Assembly: GCF_004217185.1 (NCBI RefSeq) | Contig: NZ_SHKL01000001.1 | Location: 4,710,001 to 4,774,000, forward strand | Direction of reading: 5' to 3' | From: Pseudonocardia sediminis | GTDB lineage: Bacteria; Actinomycetota; Actinomycetes; Mycobacteriales; Pseudonocardiaceae | Length of the DNA stretch: 64,000 nucleotides | Shown here: positions 13,848 to 21,369 of the stretch, one piece after another | Layout of the letters: each line of letters starts with the position of its first letter | Numbering within the stretch: the first letter of the stretch is position 1 | Translations under genes and position numbers: made by a program | The notes under the pieces: generated by a model | The model's database searches: none | What the model was told of the DNA's origin: nothing | What the model saw: only the letters and a program-made list of their open reading frames with translations

Positions 13848-14332
13848 AACGGCGGTTCGTCGTCCTGACCTGCTTTTCCGGCAGGCGGGGTCCCCCACGG
13901 GTCGTCGTCTGCTCCCACCACTGGCCCCGTAGGCCGTGGAGTCCCGAACCCGCCCCCGGACGTCGACCGCGACACCTTGTTCACCGCGGCGGTCGCCCTA
14001 CCGAGGTCCGGCCCGCACGAGTCCAACTCCAGGACGGTCGCCGACCTCTTGCCGCCGCCGTTCTTGTCGTCCCACTCGTCGGTCTTCAGCCGGCCGACCA
14101 CGTTGACCGTGGCCCCCTTACGGAGGGACTCGCTGATGTTCTCGGCGAGCTGGTCCCAGGCGGTGGCTTTCAGGTAGCAGCTGGCTCCGTCCTCCCACTC
14201 CTGGCTGCTCTTGTTGAACTTCCGCGAGTTGAACGCGATCCGGAACTCGCATACCGCTTTCCCTGCGGCGGTGAACCGGACCGTGGGGTCCTCGACGAGG
14301 TTCCCGGTACCGGACATGGACGGCAGGCTCAT
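13844..14332 (-). CDS. ssb: Single-stranded DNA-binding protein
   Basis: The 162-residue protein has an N-terminal OB fold (MSGTGNLVEDPTVRFTAAGKAV, CEFRIAF, SCYLKATAWDQLAENI) and a Gly-rich linker. Its acidic tip DDEPPF fits the SSB C-terminal peptide that recruits repair proteins. ATG 14332 overlaps the HNH gene stop as ATGA. It is encoded in the same operon as the ERF annealing protein, as expected for a phage recombination module. Its stop codon shares the CTAG palindrome with the stop of the convergent nuclease gene. Confidence 0.92.
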   Translation of the reverse strand: MSLPSMSGTGNLVEDPTVRFTAAGKAVCEFRIAFNSRKFNKSSQEWEDGASCYLKATAWDQLAENISESLRKGATVNVVGRLKTDEWDDKNGGGKRSATVLELDSCGPDLGRATAAVNKVSRSTSGGGFGTPRPTGPVVGADDDPWGTPPAGKAGQDDEPPF

Positions 14333-14907
14333 GCGGCCTTCCTTTCGATCGGTGTAGCGCCCAGCTCGATCTGGCGGGCGCAAGGCTCAGACGGGAGCCA
14401 GCGGTTCAGGTCCGGGGACACCCACTGCTGGCGTCCGGTTCCGCGCCACCGCAGCACCGGCCACGCGGCGGGGTCCTGCGCGCGGGGCACCAGGAACCCG
14501 TCCGAGTAGGAGCGGCCGTCCCGGTTCTCGTGCACGCGGCGATGACACTTGTGGTGCAGGGCGATCAGGTTGTCGACCTCGTCCAGGCCGCCCTGAGCGC
14601 GCAGCTTCCGGTGGTGGCACTCCCACCGGCACCCGTCCTCGATGGGGCAGCCGCACAGGTCGCAGCAGTAGTCAGCGCGGACGAGGACCAGGGCACGGAT
14701 CGGCGGGGGGATGCTGCGGGCTCGTCGTGGCTTCGGGACACGGTTGGCGGCCAGCTTCACCTCGGGCGGCTGGGGTGCGAACCCAGTGCGCTTCAGCGGC
14801 GACTTCCGCAGCGGCTGGGCGCCCTCGGACAGGCTGGTGCCGGCGAGTCGTTTCTTCGCCCGCAGAGGCTGCTTCCTCGGCGGCATCGGCTTGCGGGACA
14901 GGCTCAC
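14329..14907 (-). CDS. HNH endonuclease
   Basis: In this 192-residue protein, a basic, disordered N-terminus leads to an HNH core with CDLCG, ECHHRKLRAQGG, DNLIALHHKCH and VHENR. This combines the zinc pairs and the His-Asn-His residues of the family. A C-terminal domain of about 60 residues follows. GTG 14907 overlaps the upstream stop. Such enzymes in phages serve as homing, packaging or nicking nucleases; the role here is not set by context. Confidence 0.85.
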   Translation of the reverse strand: MSLSRKPMPPRKQPLRAKKRLAGTSLSEGAQPLRKSPLKRTGFAPQPPEVKLAANRVPKPRRARSIPPPIRALVLVRADYCCDLCGCPIEDGCRWECHHRKLRAQGGLDEVDNLIALHHKCHRRVHENRDGRSYSDGFLVPRAQDPAAWPVLRWRGTGRQQWVSPDLNRWLPSEPCARQIELGATPIERKAA

Positions 14908-15179
14908 GCGACCACCGCCCACACGGCGACACAGGCGGCCAGCAGCGCTACGACGAGCACCAGGTAAAGAGCGGCCTGGAGGCGAGCGACGGAATGCTCG
15001 AGCGCTTTGATGCGCCGCTCCCCGTCGTCGCATCGTGCAGACAGGGCACCCGCCTTGGCGTAGCTGCCGTGGGTCAGCTTCTTCACGATGTCGATCCGGC
15101 TGTGCGCGAACGCGAGCTGGTGGTCGATCCGGTGTTCCCAGGACTCGAAGTTCTCGCCGACCTCCAGGTCACGGGTCAT
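14904..15179 (-). CDS. Small C-terminally anchored membrane protein, 91 aa
   Basis: A helical, charged region of about 65 residues, including an RRIKALEHSVARLQAAL heptad-like stretch, is followed by one transmembrane helix at the extreme C-terminus. Both ends overlap neighbours by four bases. A trimeric or dimeric tail-anchored protein is inferred from the layout, function unknown. Confidence 0.65.
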   Translation of the reverse strand: MTRDLEVGENFESWEHRIDHQLAFAHSRIDIVKKLTHGSYAKAGALSARCDDGERRIKALEHSVARLQAALYLVLVVALLAACVAVWAVVA

Positions 15180-15535
15180 GAGCCCACCCCCGACAGCTGC
15201 CCGGAGTACATGGACCGCACCGACGCCCCCACCGACTGGAACGCGCGCAGCTTCGCCTCCAACGACTTCGCGGTGCGCTCCGCGTGCTTGAACGCGAGCT
15301 CGGCGACGTCCATCTCGTCCCGCTCCGTCTTCGTGGCGAGCTCGGCCCGGTACTTCTTCTCGTACTGTGGGCCCTCAGCGGCCAGATAGGCGGCAGCGAA
15401 CGCGCGGTCGTAGGCGCGTACCGCCTCCCGCGCTTTCGCCTCGGCGTTCGACACCACGTGGACTCCACGGGCGATGTCATTCGCGGTGTCCCTGATCGAC
15501 CGCTCGATGTCGACGGGGTTGAGAACCTCGGTCAT
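15176..15535 (-). CDS. Coiled-coil phage protein, 119 aa
   Basis: ATG 15535 overlaps the ERF stop (ATGA). It is predicted helical throughout, with Ala- and Glu/Lys-rich heptads at about residues 40-100, and no recognised family. Its position directly behind ERF suggests an accessory to recombination. Confidence 0.6.
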   Translation of the reverse strand: MTEVLNPVDIERSIRDTANDIARGVHVVSNAEAKAREAVRAYDRAFAAAYLAAEGPQYEKKYRAELATKTERDEMDVAELAFKHAERTAKSLEAKLRAFQSVGASVRSMYSGQLSGVGS

Positions 15536-16215
15536 GACGAGGCCGCCGGTTCGGGGAACTCGATCTGCCCCTTGTCCCACGCCGCGATGAACGCCCGGAC
15601 CGGCTTCGGGTCCGTCTCCTTCGTGATGTCCGTCTGCGTGCGGGACAAGTACTCGGCGGCGACCGTCTCGATGGGGATCTTCGCGGCCTTCGCTCGGTTC
15701 GCCAGGACCACCCGGGCGGCAGCGACCGTGTCCGCCGGCGGCTGTTTCGTCTCCCGCTGCGGCGGGGGCTGCCCGCTGCCGATCGCGCGTTCGTAGGTCT
15801 CAGCGTCGGGGTCGGTGTCTGAAGTCGGCAGACAGAGCGCCTGGAGGAGAGCAATCCGGTAAGCGACACTCATCGCCTTGGGCGCGCCCTTGTCGCCGAA
15901 GTCCATCGACTCGCCGGGCGTCACCGCGTCGATGGAGTCCCCCGCGGGCCCGAAGAACCGGTAGCGCACCGTCACCGTGCACTCGCGGGACGGTTTCCCA
16001 TTGGACGTCTGCACATCCCGGTAGTTCACCGACTCGAGCACGGGCATCGGCACCACCTGGTGCTTCCGAAAGATGGGGCCGACAGCGTTCACGACCGCGT
16101 CGATGCCGCGAAACGCGTACTGCTGCTGCTGGTTGCGATCGTTCTTTGCAACGGCTCGTACGTCTTCCATGACCGCCGCCATGGCTTCAACCACAGTGGG
16201 CTTCGTGTCCGTCAT
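15532..16215 (-). CDS. ERF family single-strand annealing recombinase
   Basis: The 227-residue protein matches the ERF superfamily: an N-terminal helix (VVEAMAAVMEDVRAVAKND), then YAFRGIDAVVNAVGPIF and MDFGDKGAPKAMSVAYRIALLQAL. These proteins anneal complementary single strands and work with SSB, which is encoded in the same operon. ATG 16215 overlaps the upstream stop by ATGA. The gene directly upstream begins with a diverged copy of this N-terminus. Confidence 0.88.
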   Translation of the reverse strand: MTDTKPTVVEAMAAVMEDVRAVAKNDRNQQQQYAFRGIDAVVNAVGPIFRKHQVVPMPVLESVNYRDVQTSNGKPSRECTVTVRYRFFGPAGDSIDAVTPGESMDFGDKGAPKAMSVAYRIALLQALCLPTSDTDPDAETYERAIGSGQPPPQRETKQPPADTVAAARVVLANRAKAAKIPIETVAAEYLSRTQTDITKETDPKPVRAFIAAWDKGQIEFPEPAASS

Positions 16216-16745
16216 CGCCCTGTCCTCTCGCGAAAGGTGCGGCGCCGATCACGGGCGCATTGCCGACAGACTCGAGCGGTGCCGCTCCAACGGAAGCTGC
16301 CTTCGACGTAGGCATGACCGTTCTTGCACTCTGTCCGAGAAGCCAGCGACCGGCCGCCAGATCGAGTTCGCCGGTTCTTCTCCCCTCGACGTGCGTTCTC
16401 TTCGCGCGTCACTGGCTCTAGGTGCGAAGGGTTGCAGCAGATGCGGTTAGAACAGAGGTGGTCGATCGTCAGGCCATCGGGAATGGGGCCGACGGATATC
16501 TCGTAGGCAACCCGATGGGCGTAGATCCCCGGGCCGCACGTGCCGTAACCCGAACCAACTCGTCCTGCTAGCCACGGCCAACAGGCATCTGAGTCGCCGG
16601 TCCCGACCTTGGACCAGAACGGGGCCCGCACATACCTCATAGGCTGGCTGGCGGTCTGCTGTGTGTTCCGGTCGCCCTTCCTGACCGCCCGGACGTCCTC
16701 CATGACGGCGGCGAGAGCGGCGGCGATGGTCGGCTTGTCAGCCAC
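16212..16745 (-). CDS. Chimera of ERF N-terminus and HNH endonuclease
   Basis: GTG 16745 opens a 177-residue frame. The first 31 residues repeat the ERF N-terminus (AAVMEDVRAV, then GDRNTQQ), and the frame then switches to an HNH nuclease domain with WSKV, CWPWLAG, GYGTCG, AYEI, TIDHLCSNRICCNPSHLEPV and NARRG. This arrangement matches phage HNH homing endonucleases. The switch occurs exactly where intact ERF continues into YAFRG. The two ERF 5' segments differ at most third positions, so the chimera is not a recent copy of its neighbour. The stop overlaps the intact erf start. Confidence 0.8.
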   Translation of the reverse strand: MADKPTIAAALAAVMEDVRAVRKGDRNTQQTASQPMRYVRAPFWSKVGTGDSDACWPWLAGRVGSGYGTCGPGIYAHRVAYEISVGPIPDGLTIDHLCSNRICCNPSHLEPVTREENARRGEKNRRTRSGGRSLASRTECKNGHAYVEGSFRWSGTARVCRQCARDRRRTFRERTGR

Positions 16746-16971
16746 GCGCCACCTCCCGGGCGTTCCGGACCCGGGTGCTGCACGACCAGTTCTGCGCGAT
16801 CGGGTAGCGGAGGTGGCAGTGCACGCACACCGTCCACCTGGACGTCCGGACACCGGGGGCGCCCGAGTTCGCCTCGGTTACGGCGTAGGCGGGGTCCGGT
16901 TCGTGGGGGAACGACGCCGGGTCGAGAACGGTCGTCGGGGCGACCGGTGGATCAGGTGGAGCGAAGACCAT
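16738..16971 (-). CDS. Small phage protein with CVHC motif, 77 aa
   Basis: The stop lies eight bases inside the chimera gene. A Pro-rich, disordered N-terminus is followed by CVHCHLRYP and a third Cys, consistent with one zinc site. An upstream overlapping frame (16878-17207) makes the exact start uncertain. Confidence 0.5.
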   Translation of the reverse strand: MVFAPPDPPVAPTTVLDPASFPHEPDPAYAVTEANSGAPGVRTSRWTVCVHCHLRYPIAQNWSCSTRVRNAREVARG

Positions 16972-17207
16972 GAGGGTGGGGGTCCCTTCGTTGGGGCCGT
17001 GGGGAGGCGGCCAGGGGCGGAAAGAGCGGTCAGGAAGGAACCCCGAAAATGGGGCGTTCCCCCGGCGGCGGGGATGGCTTGGGTTTCGCGGTGTTCCTGG
17101 CCGCCGGGGGAACGGAGGCCCACGACGACGGGCGCGTTATGGGCGCCGGACATCACCTGGTCGTCGTGGAGTTTCTGGACGCGTCTCGCCTCGCGCCATA
17201 GGTCCAT
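16878..17207 (-). CDS. Doubtful frame beginning with a duplicated helix
   Basis: The first residues, MDLWREARR, repeat the DLWREARR helix at the C-terminus of the 17292 gene, and the next ten are roughly similar. The rest is Pro/Ser-rich and of random character, and it overlaps the next gene out of frame. A decayed partial duplication is more likely than a working gene. ATG 17207 overlaps a 31-codon frame as TGATG. Confidence 0.3.
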   Translation of the reverse strand: MDLWREARRVQKLHDDQVMSGAHNAPVVVGLRSPGGQEHRETQAIPAAGGTPHFRGSFLTALSAPGRLPTAPTKGPPPSWSSLHLIHRSPRRPFSTRRRSPTNRTPPTP

Positions 17208-17302
17208 CAGAAGCCCGCCGTAGCCCGCTCGAAAATGAGGCCGAACACGGATAGACCCCGGTCGGCTGCCTCGCGGGCTGAGCCAGGCTCGTCAGGAGTC
17301 AT
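17207..17302 (-). CDS. Possible 31-residue peptide
   Basis: It begins at an ATG inside the end of the 17292 gene and ends in TGATG with the next frame. The sequence ends in a short hydrophobic helix (VFGLIFERATAGF). Its only support is its place in the overlap chain, so it is kept as a low-confidence peptide. Confidence 0.25.
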   Translation of the reverse strand: MTPDEPGSAREAADRGLSVFGLIFERATAGF

Positions 17303-18440
17303 CGCGGACGACCTCTTCGTCTTCCACCCCGTGCAGGCGGCGAGCCTCACGCCACAGGTCCTTCAGGACTGCCTTCGCGACCAGCCGGAGAGCGCGGGCG
17401 TGCTGGTGCCCGGCAGAGATCAGGCTCCCGGGAAGCGCCGGTTTGCCTGCCGGTCCGCACCGCTTGCACTCGACCTGGTGAACAGCGTCTGCGTACTTGG
17501 CGCGGCCCTCGTCGTAGACCTCGCGGTACGGGCCCCCCGCCTTGACGATCGAGACGGCGACAAGGTGGGCGCGCATCTTCGCGTCGGCGGACCAGTTCGC
17601 TCGCTGGCCACGAGCACGGGAGGCGGCGACCCCAGCGTCGCTGCGTTGGAGATCGGATGGAGCTTGACTGGGGCCGCCGCCGGTAGAGACTCCGCTCGCG
17701 CTCCGAACCTGGGCGTCGTACGTGGTAGGGCGAGCGGAGAGAACGTGGTAGCCCGCGTAGGCCCACAGCTCTGAGACTGTGCGCGGGCGCTGGTGAAGGT
17801 CGTTCCAGTACGGGTCGCCGATCGACGCGAGCAGCCGGGCGGCCTGCTTCTCCCCGACCCCGCGGGCCTGCTTCACCCACGGCCCGAGTGGGTGCTGCCG
17901 GAGCTGCCGCTTCAGGTTTAGCTCGGCGTCGTGCTCTGCTTTCGCCAGCGCAGCCACGAGAGCATCCAACCGCTTCACGTCGGGGTGGTCCAAGGTCAGA
18001 CCGAACCCGCGTTCTTCGCCGTCCGCGTCCGCCTCATCGCGAGTGAGCTGGCGCAGCCGGTTCTCGTTCGCGATCCGGACCCTCTCCAGGTCGTCCAGGA
18101 CGTCGGCCGCGAGAGCTAACAGGGGGTCCGCCAGCACCGGCGGTAACGGTTTGGGCTCCAAGCCCGTCCTGGCCGGTGCTGGCGGAGTTTGATCCTCACT
18201 CGACGCTGCATGCGTGGCAGCCGGTGGCTTTCTGGTCGAGTGAGAAGACTGCTCCACGGCAGCGGCGCAAGCCTGGTCGCCGCTCAATGATTGGCTGCCG
18301 TGGATGTTGGGGTCCCCGCTGGCGCAAATGTGTTGGGTATCGACATCAAACTGGCCAGCGGGGAGGTGGGGCTGCACCGACGTCCAGGAGGTGGGGTCCG
18401 GGCGATCAATGGTCGGTGCAGAGTCTTGGGTGGAGGTCAT
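17292..18440 (-). CDS. Phage HhH-domain protein resembling the IS110 transposase C-terminus
   Basis: This 382-residue protein starts with about 110 disordered residues, then two helices with coiled-coil character. A helix-hairpin-helix region follows (ARGVGEKQAARLLASIGDP, ELWAYAGYHVL) that resembles the Transposase_20 domain of IS110/IS1111 enzymes. A C-terminal stretch with YREVYDEGRAKYADAVHQ, two Cys of a CKRCGP motif and a helical DLWREARR end completes it. The RuvC-like DEDD domain of IS110 transposases is missing. Many actinophages carry such a protein in the early region; its activity is unknown. ATG 18440 overlaps the upstream stop. Confidence 0.65.
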   Translation of the reverse strand: MTSTQDSAPTIDRPDPTSWTSVQPHLPAGQFDVDTQHICASGDPNIHGSQSLSGDQACAAAVEQSSHSTRKPPAATHAASSEDQTPPAPARTGLEPKPLPPVLADPLLALAADVLDDLERVRIANENRLRQLTRDEADADGEERGFGLTLDHPDVKRLDALVAALAKAEHDAELNLKRQLRQHPLGPWVKQARGVGEKQAARLLASIGDPYWNDLHQRPRTVSELWAYAGYHVLSARPTTYDAQVRSASGVSTGGGPSQAPSDLQRSDAGVAASRARGQRANWSADAKMRAHLVAVSIVKAGGPYREVYDEGRAKYADAVHQVECKRCGPAGKPALPGSLISAGHQHARALRLVAKAVLKDLWREARRLHGVEDEEVVRDDS

Positions 18441-18952
18441 GCCGCCCTGCCGAGGGCGTCGTCAAGATCGTGCGCGGGAAGATCGGCGACCGTTCCGACG
18501 CCGTTGCGCTGCATCCGTTCCGCTAGCTCACGGAACTGGACGGCACGCGCTGCGTTCTGCCGGGCGTGCTCCTCGCGGATGGTGGCCGCGTACTCCAGGT
18601 CAGACACCGTGCACTCACCGAGGAACTTCCAGTCGGACTGATCCGGCCCGACGGCGATCCGGTCCCGCAGCATCCGCCGCCACGTGTCGCGGATGCCCGC
18701 GACCTTGCTGGACCCCCGGGCGGCGGGACGATCATGGCGCTCGCTTCTTGTATGGCCGTCCGGGGTGATCGGGGACCGGGTCAGCGACACGACGTTCCGC
18801 ACGACAATCGGGAGCGCCTGCGCCAACGCTTCGGCGCGCTGCTTCGGACCGATACGTCGAGCGACCTCGTCGGCCAACTGGACCGGGTCAGGGGTGGTGC
18901 TGCTCTCTGCGACTTCCCGGATCAGTGCGCGCAGATTGAACTCGTCAGTCAT
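18437..18952 (-). CDS. Conserved actinophage early protein, 171 aa
   Basis: It has an N-terminal helical segment (NLRALIREV, LADEVARRI, ALAQALPIVVRNVV) and a C-terminal module (WKFLGECTVSDLEYAATIREEHARQNA) seen in actinophage early proteins that precede the HhH protein. The start at 18952 follows a CGGAGT site. It is the first gene of the leftward operon fired from cassette B. Function is unknown. Confidence 0.7.
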   Translation of the reverse strand: MTDEFNLRALIREVAESSTTPDPVQLADEVARRIGPKQRAEALAQALPIVVRNVVSLTRSPITPDGHTRSERHDRPAARGSSKVAGIRDTWRRMLRDRIAVGPDQSDWKFLGECTVSDLEYAATIREEHARQNAARAVQFRELAERMQRNGVGTVADLPAHDLDDALGRAA

Positions 18953-19248
18953 TAGAGACCACTCCGATCGAACGGGCGAGACGCCCGTGGAACTGTCAGT
19001 CGGGGCCGATAGTGAGACCTGAGCGAAAGGCGCTTGGGGAGGTGAGCGCGATACGTCGATTCTATCGCAGTGGACTGCGCCTGAGCTGCGATAACCGGGA
19101 CTGGATCTAGTGGATCGACAGCCGGATCAGCGGTAGGATGGAGGCCGTACGCTCCCCCAATAAAACGGGCCCCGGCGCGCTCCTTGGACAGTTCGCGCCG
19201 AGACCCTGACGACTTCAACGGAGTCGCTGTGAAAAGGCTAGCAAGCCC
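18953..19248. promoter_or_regulatory. Divergent promoter-leader cassette B
   Basis: This is the second copy of the divergent cassette. The plus strand holds TGGATC (19111-19116), a 17-base spacer and TAGGAT (19134-19139). A leader of about 103 bases follows, with a GGCGCG/CGCGCC stem and a CGACT/AGTCG stem that is preserved although its loop differs from copy A. On the minus strand TAGAAT (19059-19064) is a likely -10 box. Blocks such as CCGGATCAGCGGTA and CGCTCCCCCA are shared with cassette A. Confidence 0.7.
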
Positions 19249-19833
19249 ATGCCCGTATGCGCCCTGCCAGACGTGGGTGATCTCGTGACCGACGCGAGAT
19301 TCCCGGACCGCTGGCTCCACGACCTGCGCGTGCAGACTCTCCCCCACCACGCGTTCCGGCTGTTCGTCATCGCCCTGACCTGGTCCGCCAGCAACCGCAC
19401 CGACGGCGAGATCGACCGGCAGCACCTGCGCCTGCTCCCCTGCTCGGCAGGACAGGACAGCGTCGACGTCCTCGTGCGGGCGAAGCTGTGGACCGAGCGA
19501 ACCACCGGCTACACCATCGCGGACTTCCAAACGACGCAGACCAGCGCCGCACAGCTCGCCGCCTACGAGCGGAAGACCTTCCAGGACCGGGAGCGGCAGG
19601 CCCGGAAGCGAGCCCGCGATAGGGGCGAGTCCGATAGACCCCGGCGTGACAGTCTCCGTGACGTCGCCGCTACGAGTAAGGACAGGACAGAGACAGGAGA
19701 GGCTAGGAGTAGGACGAGTAGTGAGAGGTCTAGTACCGACCACTACTCCGGTAGCGACGCCGACTCCCTCTACCCCAGCTCCGGGATCTCCGACGACGAC
19801 TGGGACAGCGAGTGGGCGCACGAAGCCTCGTGA
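19249..19833 (+). CDS. Phage early protein, paralogue of the 3111 gene, 194 aa
   Basis: The N-terminal 110 residues are clearly homologous to the 3111-3641 product (DARFPDRW, AFRLFVIA, SNRTDG, then LW and a TQTSAAQLAA block). The C-terminal 80 residues are Arg/Ser/Asp-rich, disordered and not conserved. A winged-helix DNA-binding role is inferred. It is expressed rightward from cassette B and ends two bases before the stop of the convergent gene at 19836. Confidence 0.75.
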   Translation: MPVCALPDVGDLVTDARFPDRWLHDLRVQTLPHHAFRLFVIALTWSASNRTDGEIDRQHLRLLPCSAGQDSVDVLVRAKLWTERTTGYTIADFQTTQTSAAQLAAYERKTFQDRERQARKRARDRGESDRPRRDSLRDVAATSKDRTETGEARSRTSSERSSTDHYSGSDADSLYPSSGISDDDWDSEWAHEAS

Positions 19834-19835
19834 CA

Positions 19836-20060
19836 TCAGGCCGCCCCCTCTTCCTGGCGCCCTTGCTTTTCGGCCTGCATCTCTCGTGCCTGCCCGTCGA
19901 GGTCGAGCATCTGCAGCACCTCCCACACCTGGGCGGGACTGTCCGACCCCAGGTCGATGCGGTGCAGCGCCCCCAGCACGGCTTGGCGTTCCACGTCGTG
20001 CGGGAGTTCCCCGGTGAGGGACACGTTGGCTGCGTCGATCCCCGACCCGGACCCGCTCAC
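19836..20060 (-). CDS. Small acidic phage protein, 74 aa
   Basis: GTG 20060 overlaps the upstream stop. The sequence is helical and acidic with a Glu/Gln-rich C-terminus. It is the last gene of the leftward operon that begins at 23343. Confidence 0.6.
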   Translation of the reverse strand: MSGSGSGIDAANVSLTGELPHDVERQAVLGALHRIDLGSDSPAQVWEVLQMLDLDGQAREMQAEKQGRQEEGAA

Positions 20061-20212
20061 GACGCGTCCTCATCGCAGTCGCACAACACATCCGCGTCGT
20101 CGAACTGCCAGATCGCGCACGACAGCGGGTGCTCCTCCACGGGCTCGTCGTCGAGCAGCCACGACCGGGCCGCGTCGAGCGTGGAACCGTCGGGTGACCA
20201 GAGCGCGGTCAT
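20057..20212 (-). CDS. Small acidic phage protein, 51 aa
   Basis: ATG 20212 overlaps the upstream stop as ATGA. The product is strongly acidic and ends CDCDEDAS. The charge pattern resembles DNA-mimic or inhibitor proteins, but this is only a composition argument. Confidence 0.6.
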   Translation of the reverse strand: MTALWSPDGSTLDAARSWLLDDEPVEEHPLSCAIWQFDDADVLCDCDEDAS

Positions 20213-20382
20213 GCTGTCCTCCTTCTCAGCGCCTCGGTCTGCGGCCTCACGTACCCGGGCCGCCACTTCGCGGGTGTGGGGTCCACCGGCAGGCATGGGC
20301 GGGCGATCTCCCGCTGCAAGTGCCGCGGGCACAGGTCCTCACCGGGCCGGGGTTCGTCGTCGCAGTGCAAGCACGTGTTCAC
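20209..20382 (-). CDS. Small phage zinc-binding-like protein, 57 aa
   Basis: GTG 20382 overlaps the WhiB-like gene stop (GTGA). A CLHC pair and a CPRHLQREIARPC segment (Cys, His, Cys) could form one zinc site, followed by a basic C-terminus. Confidence 0.6.
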   Translation of the reverse strand: MNTCLHCDDEPRPGEDLCPRHLQREIARPCLPVDPTPAKWRPGYVRPQTEALRRRTA

Positions 20383-20789
20383 GACGCCACCGCCAGCCGG
20401 GACCGGTTCACAGACCGCATCGATATCCCGCCGCGGATCCCGTACCGCTCCCCCAGCTGCACGCCCTCCGACAAGCACGGCGCCTTGTACGGGCAGCCCC
20501 CGCAGATGCGTTGCGCGATAAGGACGGCGTCGTTGTCGCCAACCAGCGGGAACCACGCGTCCGGATCGGTGGACCGGCAGGGCGCGGAATCGTGCCAATC
20601 GGGGCGCCGCCACTCGGCGAGCTCCACCACGCCGGCGGGCGGCTCGAGGTGCGCCAAGTTCACGGTGCTGGCACACGTTCGGGAGCAGAACCGTCGGGAC
20701 AGGAACCGACCGTGCTTCTCCCCGTCCCGACGTTCGATAAGGTCATTGCAGGTGGCGTTCGCGCACCGGCGGACGTCAGCGGGGGTCAC
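20379..20789 (-). CDS. WhiB-like protein with N-terminal zinc finger
   Basis: The C-terminal 70 residues have the WhiB (Wbl) iron-sulphur pattern: cysteines at about 71, 96, 99 and 105 (C...CxxC-x5-C), an Asp-rich first segment (STDPDAWFP) and the turn motif YGIRGG at 116-121, in place of the usual G[V/I]WGG. The N-terminal 45 residues add a Cys4 finger (Cys 9, 14, 35, 39) not found in most Wbl proteins. WhiB proteins partner with the host principal sigma factor, and phage versions can interfere with host WhiB regulators. GTG 20789 overlaps the upstream stop. Confidence 0.85.
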   Translation of the reverse strand: MTPADVRRCANATCNDLIERRDGEKHGRFLSRRFCSRTCASTVNLAHLEPPAGVVELAEWRRPDWHDSAPCRSTDPDAWFPLVGDNDAVLIAQRICGGCPYKAPCLSEGVQLGERYGIRGGISMRSVNRSRLAVAS

Positions 20790-21250
20790 GGGGTGCCTTC
20801 CTCGTCGTCGAAGCGGATGGAGATCCCCGGCCCGAGCGGTCCACCGCGGGCGACACGGGCCGCGTCACGAGGAGCAACACCAGCCCTGACTAGACGGGCC
20901 AGCCGGCAGGCGACCTCGACCTCCGCGCGGGAAAACACCCGCTGCGAGCCGGACCCGATCGCAGGGACGTCAGGAGACAGGTAGCCAGCGCGCACGTAAT
21001 GGTCAGCCATCCGGTACGTGAGTCCGGAGGCGTCGACCATCTGGACGTGCGTGAATCGCTCGGTGCTGACCGACACCTCGCAGCGAGTGCACCGGCGCGC
21101 AGGCCAGCGGGTCACTCCCCATCCACTCGGCGCGGGCTGGCCGCAGTAGGCCCAGCCGTCGGAGCTCACCGCGTGCTCGAGCGGGGTCTTCCCGCGTCTC
21201 GGCGCGGCGGTGACTCGCCACGCGTAGGCGAGTGCGAGTGCGGTCGTCAC
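20786..21250 (-). CDS. MerR-like helix-turn-helix protein, 154 aa
   Basis: GTG 21250 overlaps the stop of a 40-residue membrane peptide. The C-terminal half has a MerR-type winged helix: SGLTYRMADHYVRAGYLSP followed by SQRVFSRAEVEVACRLARLV. The N-terminal half holds a Cys-rich Trp segment of unknown role. There is no effector domain, as in phage regulators of the excisionase/MerR kind. Confidence 0.7.
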   Translation of the reverse strand: MTTALALAYAWRVTAAPRRGKTPLEHAVSSDGWAYCGQPAPSGWGVTRWPARRCTRCEVSVSTERFTHVQMVDASGLTYRMADHYVRAGYLSPDVPAIGSGSQRVFSRAEVEVACRLARLVRAGVAPRDAARVARGGPLGPGISIRFDDEEGTP

Positions 21251-21369
21251 TGGGACTCCTCGATTTCGAGCATCGCGTCGGCGGCCCACGCCAGCGCCAC
21301 GTACGCGGCAGCCAGCGTGGTGAGCGCGCCACACAGGGCGGCCAGGACGACGGTTCGTGCGGTCTTCAC
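21247..21369 (-). CDS. Tiny membrane peptide, 40 aa
   Basis: GTG 21369 and the stop at 21247 both overlap neighbours as GTGA, so the frame is supported on both sides. The sequence is a single hydrophobic helix (VVLAALCGALTTLAAAYVALAW) with a short acidic tail. It is likely a membrane-inserted phage peptide. Confidence 0.6.
   Translation of the reverse strand: MKTARTVVLAALCGALTTLAAAYVALAWAADAMLEIEESQ

Noticed and set aside
17292..18440. A complete IS110-type insertion sequence
   Set aside because: The RuvC-like catalytic domain is missing, and no insertion sequence ends or target duplications are visible. The gene is embedded in the coupled phage operon.
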